A stretch of DNA of 64,000 bases from Pedobacter petrophilus (GCF_009674725.1 NZ_WKKH01000026.1:1-64000), one strand, 5' to 3'. Shown: positions 1-8,672, numbered from the stretch's first letter. Notes: a model not told the origin generated them from the letters alone. Numbers and translations are program-made.

Positions 1-93
1 TGGTTGAAACCAATGACGATGAACCCAGAAATCGCTATAAAACCAGCGCTATAGCCACCATCCATTTCATGGCAGTCCGCTTCAGCTCACTGC
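1..93 (+). repeat. Hairpin-ended REP-like repeat, copy A
   Basis: This segment lies just before the Y1 transposase gene. It matches, by eye at roughly three quarters of positions, the reverse complement of 24134-24229. Shared blocks include TGGTTGAAACCAATG, AATCGCTATAAAAC and CGCTAT. The right end (72-93) folds into a hairpin with GCAGT/ACTGC outer and GCT/AGC inner arms. The left hairpin is cut by the window edge. Its position beside a REP-type transposase suggests it is the substrate or end of that transposase; this is inference. Confidence 0.7.
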
Positions 94-144
94 TACCAAT
101 TATCCAAAAAAACCTTATATTGGCTTTTAGTTAAACTTTGAAAC

Positions 145-567
145 ATGTCGTATGTAAGAATTTGGGTTCACTTAGTGTTCTCAACTAAAAACCGGCATCC
201 CTATTTAACCAAGAACATCCGCTATAAACTACAAAGCCATATTATTGAAAATTGTAAAGAAAAATCGATTTTCCTACAAGCTGTTAATGGTTATACTGAT
301 CATCTGCACTGTCTCATTTCAATAAGAGGAGAACAGAGTATAGCGAAAATAGCACAGCTGATTAAAGGTGAATCTGCTTTCTGGATTAATAAAAACAAGC
401 TGACTGATGAAACCTTTATGTGGCAAAACGAGTATTATGCTGTTTCAGTAAGTGAATCGAATGTTGAGATTGTAACCAACTATATAAAGAATCAAGAAAA
501 ACACCACAGTAAAAAATCATTCGCAGAAGAAGCGAAAGAATTCGCCGATAAGTTTAAATTTGATTAA
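145..567 (+). CDS. IS200/REP-associated Y1 (HUH) transposase
   Basis: A single-domain Y1 transposase of 140 aa, the usual length for the family. Such enzymes cut and rejoin single-stranded DNA at hairpin-bearing ends through a tyrosine-DNA intermediate. The HUH motif is H53-L-H55 and the likely catalytic tyrosine is Y113 in TNYIKNQEKHH; the downstream Q117 fits the active-site helix. The protein looks intact. There is no partner tnpB gene, so this is either an IS200-like element or a domesticated RAYT. The 93 bp before it carry a repeat that recurs at 24.1 kb, which favours the RAYT/REP reading. The GNAT gene follows after 13 bp, so there is no right-hand hairpin here. Confidence 0.88.
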   Translation: MSYVRIWVHLVFSTKNRHPYLTKNIRYKLQSHIIENCKEKSIFLQAVNGYTDHLHCLISIRGEQSIAKIAQLIKGESAFWINKNKLTDETFMWQNEYYAVSVSESNVEIVTNYIKNQEKHHSKKSFAEEAKEFADKFKFD

Positions 568-580
568 AAAATATTAAAAA

Positions 581-1138
581 ATGCTCACGCTAAATTTTAC
601 TAAATTTCCTGTTCTCGAAACCGAACGACTAATTTTAAGAGAACATAGCTTCTCAGATGCAGAAACCTTATATGCCATGCGTACCGATGAAAGGGTAATG
701 AAATACATTGATAGAGAGCGGCCAGCAGATTTATTAACGATAAAAACGATTATTACAAAATTTAATGAAGGTTTTGAAAATGGCAATAACCTGGCCTGGA
801 TAATCGTGTTAAAAGAAAATCCAGAACAAATGATTGGTACAGTAGGCTTTTGGCAAACAGATTATGCCAATCACAGGGCAGAAATCGGCTATATGCTTCA
901 TCCTGATTTCTGGAGAAAGGGAATAATCACCGAAGCCCTAAAAAAAGCAATAGATTTTGGTTTCGAAACCATGAATTTACATACCATTAAGGCAAATATC
1001 AATACGGGAAATGAAGCTTCCAGACAAATATTAATCAAACATGGCTTCGTAAAAGAAGCACTTTTTAAGCAAGACTACTATTTCAAAGGAAAATTCCTCG
1101 ACAGTGAAATTTATGGACTAATCAATCCAAATCATTAA
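581..1138 (+). CDS. GNAT family N-acetyltransferase (RimJ/RimL type)
   Basis: A protein of 185 aa with the RimJ/RimL/SpeG-like layout: an N-terminal LETERLILRE strand (residues 12-21), a central TVGFW strand, and the acetyl-CoA loop with R112-K-G-I-I before the helix ITEALKKAIDFGF. The C-terminal N-EASRQILIKHGF segment is typical of acetyltransferases acting on protein N-termini or small amines. The substrate cannot be told from sequence. It begins 13 bp after the transposase and may be read through from it. No terminator was seen downstream, and the next 265 bp contain no gene, only the promoter of pdhB. Confidence 0.85.
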   Translation: MLTLNFTKFPVLETERLILREHSFSDAETLYAMRTDERVMKYIDRERPADLLTIKTIITKFNEGFENGNNLAWIIVLKENPEQMIGTVGFWQTDYANHRAEIGYMLHPDFWRKGIITEALKKAIDFGFETMNLHTIKANINTGNEASRQILIKHGFVKEALFKQDYYFKGKFLDSEIYGLINPNH

Positions 1139-1351
1139 TAAAAATGCATACAAATATTACAAGTTTGCACAATTGCTTTTTTTAAGCAGATATTTCGAAA
1201 AGCACTTCATTCTTAATACAATAACCACATATTTCAAAGCGCTGCGAAATAAAATTTCAGATTTCTCCAGATCCAGGTAAATATCAGTTTTATCGCCAAA
1301 AAAACTGCTAATTGCTCACTATAATTATTACAAAATACACGCATTATTGCC

Positions 1352-1383
1352 TTTGGTTTCAAAGCGATTAATAATTATATTTG
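1352..1383 (+). promoter_or_regulatory. Bacteroidota promoter of pdhB
   Basis: TTTG at 1352-1355, a 20-nt spacer, then TATATTTG at 1376-1383, a perfect match to the -33/-7 consensus TTTG/TAnnTTTG of the Bacteroidota housekeeping sigma factor. The box covers the upstream TTG start of the longer reading frame, so it argues for the ATG at 1405 as the true start. Confidence 0.75.
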
Positions 1384-1404
1384 CCACCGTTATTAAAATT
1401 TACA

Positions 1405-2391
1405 ATGAGAGAAATCCAATTTAGAGAAGCACTACGCGAAGCCATGCAAGAAGAAATGCGTAAAGATGACCGCGTTTTTTTATTAGGTGAAGAAGTAGCA
1501 GAATATAACGGTGCATACAAAGTGAGTCAGGGCATGCTTGATGAATTTGGTGCTAAACGTATTATCGATACCCCTATTGCCGAATTAGGTTTCGCTGGGA
1601 TTGCAACTGGTGCCGCAACTGCTGGCCTTATTCCAATTGTAGAGTTTATGACATTTAACTTCTCTTTGGTAGCAATTGACCAGATCATCAATGGTGCTGC
1701 GAAGATATTATCAATGAGCGGTGGTCAGTTCTCTTGTCCTATGGTTTTCCGTGGTCCAACAGGTAACGCTGGCCAGTTAGGTGCACAACACTCCCAAAAC
1801 TTCGAAAACTGGTTTGCAAACACTCCAGGTTTAAAAGTTGTGATTCCATCAACTCCATACGAAGCTAAAGGTTTACTAAAACAAGCTATTATTGATCCAG
1901 ACCCGGTTATTTTCATGGAATCTGAAGTAATGTATGGTGATAAGGGTGATGTTCCAGCAGAAGAATATTACATCGAATTTGGTAAAGCAAACATAACCAA
2001 AGAAGGTACTGATGTTACCATTGTAACTTTCGGTAAAATGTTAACCCGCGTGGTAAACCCTGCTGTAGAAGAATTGACTAAAGAAGGTATTAATGTTGAA
2101 GTGATCGATTTACGTACGGTTCGTCCTATCGATTATGATACCATTATCAAATCTGTTAAGAAAACAAACCGTTTGGTTGTAGTAGAAGAAGCGTGGCCTT
2201 TGGCATCACTTTCTGGCGAGATTGCTTTCATGGTACAAAAAAGAGCTTTCGACTATTTAGATGCTCCGGTTTTAAGAATCACTTGTGCTGATGTTCCACT
2301 TCCATATTCTCCAACTTTAATTGCAGCGAGCTTACCAAATGCAGATAAAGTAGTTAAAGCGGTTAAAGAAGTAATGTACGCAACAAAATAA
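1405..2391 (+). CDS. pdhB: Pyruvate dehydrogenase E1 component, beta subunit
   Basis: The beta subunit of the thiamine-diphosphate E1 enzyme of the pyruvate dehydrogenase complex (328 aa, normal length). With an alpha subunit not in this window it decarboxylates pyruvate and acetylates the E2 lipoyl domain. Family hallmarks are the N-terminal FREALREAMQEEM, LGFAGIATGAA, the PTGNAGQLGAQHS loop, and the C-terminal transketolase domain with TIVTFGKML and VEVIDLRTVRPID. The in-frame TTG at 1381 is rejected as start because it lies in the -7 box; the ATG leaves a leader of about 15 nt. It is monocistronic, with its own promoter and terminator, unlike the pdhAB operons of many bacteria. Confidence 0.95.
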   Translation: MREIQFREALREAMQEEMRKDDRVFLLGEEVAEYNGAYKVSQGMLDEFGAKRIIDTPIAELGFAGIATGAATAGLIPIVEFMTFNFSLVAIDQIINGAAKILSMSGGQFSCPMVFRGPTGNAGQLGAQHSQNFENWFANTPGLKVVIPSTPYEAKGLLKQAIIDPDPVIFMESEVMYGDKGDVPAEEYYIEFGKANITKEGTDVTIVTFGKMLTRVVNPAVEELTKEGINVEVIDLRTVRPIDYDTIIKSVKKTNRLVVVEEAWPLASLSGEIAFMVQKRAFDYLDAPVLRITCADVPLPYSPTLIAASLPNADKVVKAVKEVMYATK

Positions 2392-2428
2392 GAATTATTC
2401 GTCTAAGCAAGTCGAAGACTAAACATAC

Positions 2429-2462
2429 AAATCCTCTAAGCAAATGTTTAGAGGATTTTTTT
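2429..2462 (+). terminator. Rho-independent terminator of pdhB
   Basis: An 11-bp perfect stem (AAATCCTCTAA paired with TTAGAGGATTT) around an 8-nt loop, running into a T tract. Confidence 0.85.
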
Positions 2463-2505
2463 TACAAAATTTTTAGGCATAGGCGAATTAAAATCATTTT
2501 GAAAA

Positions 2506-2678
2506 TCAACGGCAACAATCCTTGGCCGGTTCAGCCCTGCCATCCACTTCAATCTTTTTGAATGCTACCCCTTCCTTATTTTCGTTAGTGCGAAGAGGAA
2601 GCAACCGGGTAATCTTTCCAGCCAGCGTACAAAAAGTATTTCCGTTACTGTCAGGTTTATCCAACAAAAAACTGTGCT
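2506..2678 (-). pseudogene. Probable gene remnant, unknown family
   Basis: The 358 bp between pdhB and the pentapeptide gene hold no intact gene. On the minus strand two frames read like protein. One gives HSFLLDKPDSNGK and the next gives NTFCTLAGKITRL and, near its end, IEVDGRAEPAKDCCR before a stop at 2506. A single extra A in the A5 run near 2640 would join them into one frame, which suggests the tail of a decayed gene. No start codon or family could be recognised. Chance coding-like sequence is the alternative. Confidence 0.3.
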
Positions 2679-2748
2679 AAAAACTTCATTCTGTTCCTGC
2701 TCAAACATAAAATCTTTATCTTCGTCTCGTTAAAAACCCCATTACCTA

Positions 2749-3321
2749 ATGTCTGAATACATAGCTGAGCAAACCTTCGAAAAAGCCGATTTCACCTTAA
2801 GAGCACTGCCAAAAGGCGAATATGAAAACTGCAAATTTACATACTGCGACTTCTCCGGTTCAGATTTAAGTGGCGTCAGGTTTTTAAATTGTGAGTTTGT
2901 TTCCTGTAACCTAAGCCTGGCTATGCTAACCAAAACCTCATTTAATGAGGTAAATTTCAAAGACTGCAAAATGTTAGGCTTACGTTTCGAAAACTGCAAC
3001 GATTTTGGTCTCGCATTTAGTTTCGATAGCTGTAAATTGGATCATTCATCCTTTTATAAGCTAAAGTTAAAAAAGACTAATTTTAAAAACAACCAACTCC
3101 ACGAAGTTGATTTTACCGAATCTGACTTAAGCAATTCGAGTTTCGATTACTGCGATTTCCTTAACGCAACATTCGACAGGACCAATCTTGAAAAAACTGA
3201 TTTCCGAACCGCAACTCATTACATAATTGATCCCGATAAAAACAGAATCAAAAAAGCCAGGTTTTCTCAGTCCGGATTAGCAGGCTTATTGACTAAACAC
3301 GACATTATCATCAGTCAATAA
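2749..3321 (+). CDS. Pentapeptide-repeat protein (Qnr-like)
   Basis: A 190-aa protein made almost wholly of pentapeptide repeats with F or L at the central position (for example CDFSGSDLSG, VNFKDCKM, TDFRTAT), which form a right-handed quadrilateral beta-helix. The C-terminal part, DPDKNRIKKARFSQSGLAGLL, resembles the end of Qnr/McbG-type proteins, which mimic DNA and protect gyrase from quinolones. There is no signal peptide, so it is cytoplasmic. Repeats are interrupted around residues 70-90, possibly the loop region. Gyrase protection is only a hypothesis, since many pentapeptide proteins have no known role. The upstream TATCTTCG at about 2719-2726 may be a -7 box. Confidence 0.8.
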   Translation: MSEYIAEQTFEKADFTLRALPKGEYENCKFTYCDFSGSDLSGVRFLNCEFVSCNLSLAMLTKTSFNEVNFKDCKMLGLRFENCNDFGLAFSFDSCKLDHSSFYKLKLKKTNFKNNQLHEVDFTESDLSNSSFDYCDFLNATFDRTNLEKTDFRTATHYIIDPDKNRIKKARFSQSGLAGLLTKHDIIISQ

Positions 3322-3443
3322 TTTATTTAACTTTTTAAATTTCACATCAATACAAGCATATTCTGGAAAAACAAGAACCAGAGTCTATTACTCAGTTTCC
3401 GGCTGCTACACAAAAGATCCTGTAGCAGGTAAGTAAAGGCCAT

Positions 3444-3614
3444 TCACTTAGCAGTGCCCGCCCCAAAGGAAATATTAGCTATAAAATGCCCGCGTTTAAA
3501 CATTAAGATATTCTGGTTTATTTCGCTATTGGAATTGAAGCCTCTAAATGCGCGATCTAAAACTACCAACGGAGTAAAGGTGCAGTTCAATTCCCGGTTG
3601 ATCAAGAAATAAAT
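3444..3614 (-). pseudogene. Probable gene remnant, unknown family
   Basis: The 518-bp gap before the helicase gene has a minus-strand reading of 54 codons that looks like real protein: LINRELNCTFTPLVV, then LDRAFRGFNSNSEIN, ending GHFIANISFGAGTAK before TGA. Upstream in the same frame it continues through a single TAA (3615-3617) as SHSGD(stop)IYFLIN, as if one AAA codon had become a stop. No start codon and no recognisable family. I read it as the 3' end of a decayed gene; a conserved short peptide is less likely. Confidence 0.33.
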
Positions 3615-3762
3615 TTAATCGCCAGAATGACTAAGTTCAGCACACAAAGAAATTTGAAAAAATTTCTAAACCAAAAGAAAATATCTGCTGAAAGACCGAT
3701 CTGATATAAATTAGATAACATCAGGGATAAAAAAGATTTTTCACTTAAATTGTTACAAATCT

Positions 3763-3794
3763 TTTGATGTAGTACCAAAAATGTTGTAAGTTTA
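3763..3794 (+). promoter_or_regulatory. Promoter of the SNF2 helicase gene
   Basis: TTTG at 3763-3766, a 20-nt spacer and TAAGTTTA at 3787-3794, one mismatch from TAnnTTTG. This leaves a leader of about 38 nt before the ATG. Confidence 0.5.
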
Positions 3795-3838
3795 AAGTTT
3801 TTTAAGAGGCTACCAATTAATCTTTTTCAAACCATTCA

Positions 3839-6730
3839 ATGTTACGCGTAGATAGCTCAAAAGCTTGTAAAATTGTTTACTCATTGTGCAAACATGAGTA
3901 CCTGGGCTATTTAATTGAACCTCACATTGTTCAACTTAATCCGAATGGAGATTTTTCCTTCACTTATCAAAGGATTTTCACCCATACTGCCGAAGAATTT
4001 AAAGCCTGTTTAACAGACATTGATTATAAGCTGATCAAAATTCTTGACGATATTGAACAAGATTCAGTCATCAAAAAACATTATAAAAAGCTAATCCGGC
4101 CTACCGAATTCTTCGCGAAAATATTCGATGATAAATTCTATGAAAGCGTTAGACCTAAAATAGAAAAAAAACTTGCTGAGGCACTCGAAATACTAAAGGT
4201 TCAGAATGAACTTTATGTAATGGACAAAGACGGCTGGCCTGTAGAACGCAAAATTGAGCTGGCCACCGAACCTGCGTCAATTCTATTCCATTTCCGTAGA
4301 AACGAAACCGAAACACGATATTTCCCAACCATTAAATACCAGAATCTGCGAATTGAATTTATGTTCAAGGAAGCACAAATCATCAGCAATAAACCTGCCT
4401 GGTTATTGCTAAATGATGTTTTATACTTTTTTGATCAGGATATTGAAGGCAAAAAACTTCAGCCTTTTTTAGCTAAACGATACATTTCCATTCCAAAATC
4501 TACAGAAGCCACATACTTTGAAAAATTTGTTGCTCCATTGATAGAAAAGCATCATGTTTATGCCGAAGGTTTCGAAATCAGAACAGAACAATTTGAAGCT
4601 ACACCCGTTATCAAAGTATTATATGTTGATGGCGGAATATCTCAGATTCAACTGTATTTTAAATATGGCGAATACAATTTCTCTATAGAAAATGCACATA
4701 AGGTAACGGTTCGGTTGGAGAAAACCGCAGATAATTATATTTTCCACCGCATTAAACGCTCTGCCGACTGGGAGAAAAAACAGTTCAATCTACTTCTTTC
4801 GCTAGGCCTAAAAAAAACCAGTGCACTTTTCAATAACCTTGAAGTAAACAGCAGCGAAGAAAATCCAAGTTATGCCGCCATTAACTGGGTAAATGAACAC
4901 ATCGAAATGCTCGAATCGCTTGGTTTTGAAATTGAGCAATCTACCGGTCAGAAACGTTTTGTATTTGGCACCAGCAAAATCGATTTAGAAGTTAAAGAAG
5001 GAAACGACTGGTTTGACATTAACGCCGTAGTTTGGTTTGGCAAATATCAGATTCCCTTTCTTTCCCTTAAACAGCATATTCTCCATAAAAGGAGAGAATT
5101 TCTTTTACCAGATGGTGAAGTAGCGATAATTCCTGAAAAATGGTTCACGCAATACGGTAGTTTGTTTAGTTTAGCAGAAACAGGCAAAAACCTCAGATTA
5201 AAAAAACACCATATCGGCTTACTTAATGATCTAGCCGAAGATAGTTTGGCGAATATTACACTGGAACGTAAGCTTCAGCGACTAACAGATTTTGAAGATA
5301 TTGCAGATACGCAAATGCCGGTGCACTTTAAAGGTAGTCTTCGTGATTATCAAAAAGCAGGCTATAACTGGTTTAGCTTTTTACGCGAATATAATTTTGG
5401 TGGCTGCCTTGCAGATGATATGGGTTTGGGTAAAACCATCCAGACATTGGCCATGTTGCAAAAAGTGAAAGAAGATGATCAGGCAGCGGCTACTCCAAGC
5501 ACCTCTCTCATTATCATGCCTACCTCATTAATTTATAACTGGTTAACGGAGGCTAAAAAGTTTACACCAAAACTGAAAATTTATGCCCATACGGGTAGTA
5601 ACCGGAATAAAGATGTAGCCATTTTTGCAAATTACGATATCATCATCACCACTTACGGCGTAACGAGAGTTGATGTAGAGGAATTGAAAGACTTTTATTT
5701 TAATTATGTAATTCTGGATGAAAGTCAGAATATTAAAAATCCTGCATCTAAGTCATTTAAAGCGGTAAGAAGTCTGAAATCCAGACATAGGCTTATTTTG
5801 AGTGGTACGCCTGTAGAGAATTCTGTAGGTGATTTGTGGTCGCAACTTACTTTTTTAAACCCGGGTTTATTAGGCACTCAGGCATTTTTTAATGAGGAAT
5901 ATGTGCAGGCTATTGAGAAGAAAAAGGATGAGGAAAAGGCACGGAAACTACAATCTATTATCAAGCCATTTGTGCTGCGCAGAACCAAGGAGCAAGTTGC
6001 TGCAGAATTACCACCAAAAACGGAACAGGTAATCTACTGTGATATGAGCGAGGATCAGGCGGCTTATTATGAGAAAACAAAATCGGCCTATCGCAATGAT
6101 TTACTTCAAAGCATGGATGATGGAACTTTTGCACAAAAGCAAGTCCAGCTGTTACAAGGCTTAACGGCCTTACGCCAACTGGCCAACCACCCGATTATGA
6201 TTGATAGCGCATACCTTTCGGATTCAGGCAAATTTGAAAACGTAATTCACACACTGGATAATGTGCTTAAAGGCGGACATAAAGTACTGGTATTTTCGCA
6301 ATTTGTAAAGCACCTGGATATTTTTAAGAAGCATTTCGAAACAGAAAATATACCTTTTGCATACCTGGATGGTTCTACGCGCAACCGTGGTGAAATTGTA
6401 TCAGAGTTTCAGCAGAATACAGATTTAAAGGTCTTCTTAATTTCTATAAAAGCTGGAGGAGTTGGTTTAAACCTAACCCAGGCTGATTATGTGTTTATTC
6501 TAGATCCATGGTGGAATCCTGCGGTAGAACAACAGGCCATCGATAGAACGCATAGAATTGGCCAGGATAAAAAGGTTTTTATCTATAAATTCATTGCAAA
6601 AGATACGGTAGAAGAAAAAATTCTGGCTTTGCAAAACCGCAAAAAAACACTGGCAAATTCTTTAATTACCACCGAAGAAAGTTTCTTTAAATCGTTAAGT
6701 AAAGATGATATCAGGGATATCTTAAACTAG
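3839..6730 (+). CDS. SNF2/RapA-family DEAD-like helicase
   Basis: A 963-aa Swi2/Snf2 ATPase. The first ~500 residues are an accessory region typical of bacterial SNF2 proteins. The motor follows: motif I DDMGLGKT near residue 524, motif II DESQ near 625 in place of the usual DEAH/DEAQ, motif III SGTPVENS near 654, motif V KAGGVGLNL, and motif VI WWNPAVEQQAIDRTHRIGQ near 889. These proteins translocate on double-stranded DNA without unwinding it, and bacterial ones displace RNA polymerase or other bound proteins. No SWIM zinc finger was seen. It has its own promoter, and no defence genes flank it, so a housekeeping role is more likely than a phage-defence one. Confidence 0.92.
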   Translation: MLRVDSSKACKIVYSLCKHEYLGYLIEPHIVQLNPNGDFSFTYQRIFTHTAEEFKACLTDIDYKLIKILDDIEQDSVIKKHYKKLIRPTEFFAKIFDDKFYESVRPKIEKKLAEALEILKVQNELYVMDKDGWPVERKIELATEPASILFHFRRNETETRYFPTIKYQNLRIEFMFKEAQIISNKPAWLLLNDVLYFFDQDIEGKKLQPFLAKRYISIPKSTEATYFEKFVAPLIEKHHVYAEGFEIRTEQFEATPVIKVLYVDGGISQIQLYFKYGEYNFSIENAHKVTVRLEKTADNYIFHRIKRSADWEKKQFNLLLSLGLKKTSALFNNLEVNSSEENPSYAAINWVNEHIEMLESLGFEIEQSTGQKRFVFGTSKIDLEVKEGNDWFDINAVVWFGKYQIPFLSLKQHILHKRREFLLPDGEVAIIPEKWFTQYGSLFSLAETGKNLRLKKHHIGLLNDLAEDSLANITLERKLQRLTDFEDIADTQMPVHFKGSLRDYQKAGYNWFSFLREYNFGGCLADDMGLGKTIQTLAMLQKVKEDDQAAATPSTSLIIMPTSLIYNWLTEAKKFTPKLKIYAHTGSNRNKDVAIFANYDIIITTYGVTRVDVEELKDFYFNYVILDESQNIKNPASKSFKAVRSLKSRHRLILSGTPVENSVGDLWSQLTFLNPGLLGTQAFFNEEYVQAIEKKKDEEKARKLQSIIKPFVLRRTKEQVAAELPPKTEQVIYCDMSEDQAAYYEKTKSAYRNDLLQSMDDGTFAQKQVQLLQGLTALRQLANHPIMIDSAYLSDSGKFENVIHTLDNVLKGGHKVLVFSQFVKHLDIFKKHFETENIPFAYLDGSTRNRGEIVSEFQQNTDLKVFLISIKAGGVGLNLTQADYVFILDPWWNPAVEQQAIDRTHRIGQDKKVFIYKFIAKDTVEEKILALQNRKKTLANSLITTEESFFKSLSKDDIRDILN

Positions 6731-6819
6731 CCTTAGATTTAAGCGTTATAAAATTCTCTTTATCATTTTAAAACTCTATCATTTTCTAATTGTTAAGTAG
6801 TTAACATAAATCTATTATC

Positions 6820-7134
6820 ATGGAAAACGAAAATTTAAATAGAGCCATCGACAATGTAAAAGAGGCCTGGAAATACCCTGAATTATTTCAAAACATTTCA
6901 ACATCAGAACGCTGGTTATCTGGCGCAGCCGGAACTTACCTGCTTTTCAAAGGGTTAACAAATGTATTTTCACATCCGGTAATTGCATTAACAGGCGCGG
7001 CAGCCGGTGCCGGCTTACTTTATAGGGGCTTAACCGGATATTGCCCGCTAAAAGATTTGCAGGAGCAGCGCGAAGAATTGGCACCAGATGAAATCATTGT
7101 CAGGGAAACTTATCTTGCTGATGATTTGGCGTAA
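6820..7134 (+). CDS. DUF2892-type small membrane protein
   Basis: A 104-aa protein with an N-terminal soluble helix, then two membrane segments (about residues 33-50 and 55-68) ending in YRGLTGYCPLKDL, the signature of the DUF2892/YgaP-like transmembrane domain. The single cysteine in GYCP is conserved in that family. The tail is acidic. Function is unknown; in other proteins the domain anchors rhodanese domains, but none is present here. The short palindrome GTTAA/TTAAC just upstream may be regulatory. Confidence 0.75.
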   Translation: MENENLNRAIDNVKEAWKYPELFQNISTSERWLSGAAGTYLLFKGLTNVFSHPVIALTGAAAGAGLLYRGLTGYCPLKDLQEQREELAPDEIIVRETYLADDLA

Positions 7135-7200
7135 TAAATTGAACACGAAATTTCCTTTTCTTAATAAACTGGTTAACTTTAAAAAAGATAACCTACAATT

Positions 7201-7983
7201 ATGAGCAAATACGCATTACTTTTTATTCCAACTCTATTTGGTATGTCGGCATTAGCGCAGGAAAAAAAAACAGATCCGGCGAAAGAAGCTGCTAAAACAG
7301 AAGTCTGGGAACCAGTTCCTAAAACTGTTACTCCAGGGGGCCTCCCTCAGGAAGCACCTTCTGACGCGACAATTTTGTTTAACGGCAGAAACCTGGATGC
7401 GTGGCATTCGGTTAATGATCCTTCAAAACCTGCTGCCTGGACAATAGATGACGGCTTTTTCACTGTAAAAAAAGGCACCGGAAATATTGAAACCAATAAA
7501 AAATTTACCGATTATCAGCTTCATATGGAGTGGCGAATTCCTGCAAATATTACCGGAACGAGCCAGGCCAGAGGAAATAGCGGTGTATTTTTAGCTTCTA
7601 CAGGGCCAGGAGATAATGGTTATGAGATCCAGATCATGGATTCTTATAACAATAAAACTTATGTGAATGGCCAAACCGGAAGCGTTTACAAACAGGGGAT
7701 TCCGTTAGCCAATGCAAATAAAAAACCAGGTGAATGGCAATACTATGATATCATTTGGAATGCGCCAAGATTTAATGAAGATGGATCAGTTTCAAAACCT
7801 GCAACCGTAACCGTAATCCTTAACGGTGTATTATTACAAAACAATTTTGTTGTAAAAGGTGAAACGAGGTGGATTGGTGCCCCGGAATACAAAAAACATG
7901 GCGCAACATCTATTAAACTTCAAGATCACGGCGACCCAAGTCCGCCGATTAGCTTCAGAAACATTTGGATTAGAGACTTATAA
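7201..7983 (+). CDS. Secreted DUF1080 (LamG-like) protein
   Basis: A 260-aa exported protein with a signal peptide (cleavage probably after SALAQ at residue 20) and one DUF1080 domain: ILFNGRNLDAWHS near residue 60, the AARGNSGVFL-like segment ARGNSGVFL, GYEIQIMDS, and SISFRNIWIRDL-like end. The domain has a concanavalin/LamG jelly-roll fold and includes 3-keto-disaccharide hydrolases, so the likely role is carbohydrate binding or cleavage in the periplasm or outside the cell. It is a stand-alone gene with a strong terminator, and no sugar-utilisation genes lie beside it. Confidence 0.85.
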   Translation: MSKYALLFIPTLFGMSALAQEKKTDPAKEAAKTEVWEPVPKTVTPGGLPQEAPSDATILFNGRNLDAWHSVNDPSKPAAWTIDDGFFTVKKGTGNIETNKKFTDYQLHMEWRIPANITGTSQARGNSGVFLASTGPGDNGYEIQIMDSYNNKTYVNGQTGSVYKQGIPLANANKKPGEWQYYDIIWNAPRFNEDGSVSKPATVTVILNGVLLQNNFVVKGETRWIGAPEYKKHGATSIKLQDHGDPSPPISFRNIWIRDL

Positions 7984-7990
7984 TTCTTCA

Positions 7991-8020
7991 AAACCTGCAA
8001 ATCACCTTTGCAGGTTTTTT
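7991..8020 (+). terminator. Terminator of the DUF1080 gene
   Basis: An 11-bp perfect stem (AAACCTGCAAA with TTTGCAGGTTT), loop TCACC, then a T-rich tract. It lies between convergent genes and could serve both. Confidence 0.88.
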
Positions 8021-8033
8021 TATTTTATTAATC

Positions 8034-8672
8034 CTATTCAGCTTGAAGTACTTTCATATAAACACCCCGCTCTATCATCTCGGCACCTAAACTCAACAAA
8101 TGGTCGTTTGGCAACTGGCAATCAATCAAATCAATATTTAGCTTGCTCAAATAAATTAATGCCGCTTTTGAAGCATTACTAACTTTGCTGAACATACTTT
8201 CGCCACAAAACACCCGGTTCACCTTTAAACCATACAAACCGCCCACCAGTTGCTCATCCAGCCAAACCTCCACACTATGGGCAAAACCATTTTTATGGAG
8301 GTTAATATAAGCAGCCTGCATCTCGTTGGTAATCCACGTTCCATCCTGGCCCTTCCTTGGAGTTTTGGCACAACTTAAAATCACTTCTTCAAATGCGGTA
8401 TTCACTGTAATTTTAAATACTTCATCACGCAATACTTTTTTCATGCTTTTACTCACCAGAATGCGATCAGGATAAATTACACATCTTTGATGTGGCGAAT
8501 ACCACAGGATTGGCTCTCCTTCGCTAAACCACGGAAAAATGCCGTTTGAATAAGCCAGCAGTAGCCTCTCCATACTTAAATCGCCACCGATAGCAAGTAA
8601 ACCATCTTCTTCAGCCAAAGCTGGATCGGGAAAAACCATTTCATGGTCTGGCAGTCGAAAAAACATCTTCAA
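8034..8672 (-). CDS. aat: Leucyl/phenylalanyl-tRNA--protein transferase
   Basis: Aat of the N-degron pathway (212 aa). It moves Leu or Phe from aminoacyl-tRNA to the N-terminal Lys or Arg of proteins, marking them for ClpS/ClpAP. The family blocks are visible: FPDPALAEEDGLLAIGGDL, AYSNGIFPWF, the WYSPHQRCVI segment, GTWITNEMQAAY, EVWLDEQLVGGLYG and GESMFS. Met1 and Met3 are both plausible starts. It converges with the DUF1080 gene and is divergent from the DUF1800 gene. No clpS or infA is next to it, unlike in Proteobacteria. Confidence 0.95.
   Translation of the reverse strand: MKMFFRLPDHEMVFPDPALAEEDGLLAIGGDLSMERLLLAYSNGIFPWFSEGEPILWYSPHQRCVIYPDRILVSKSMKKVLRDEVFKITVNTAFEEVILSCAKTPRKGQDGTWITNEMQAAYINLHKNGFAHSVEVWLDEQLVGGLYGLKVNRVFCGESMFSKVSNASKAALIYLSKLNIDLIDCQLPNDHLLSLGAEMIERGVYMKVLQAE

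Noticed and set aside
3839..6730. SNF2 helicase as part of a phage-defence island (DISARM- or Zorya-like)
   Set aside because: No methylase, nuclease or membrane defence partner is next to it; neighbours are housekeeping or envelope genes.
7859..8182. 107-aa plus-strand frame overlapping the end of the DUF1080 gene and aat
   Set aside because: It crosses a clear terminator and lies antisense to aat, so it is a shadow frame.
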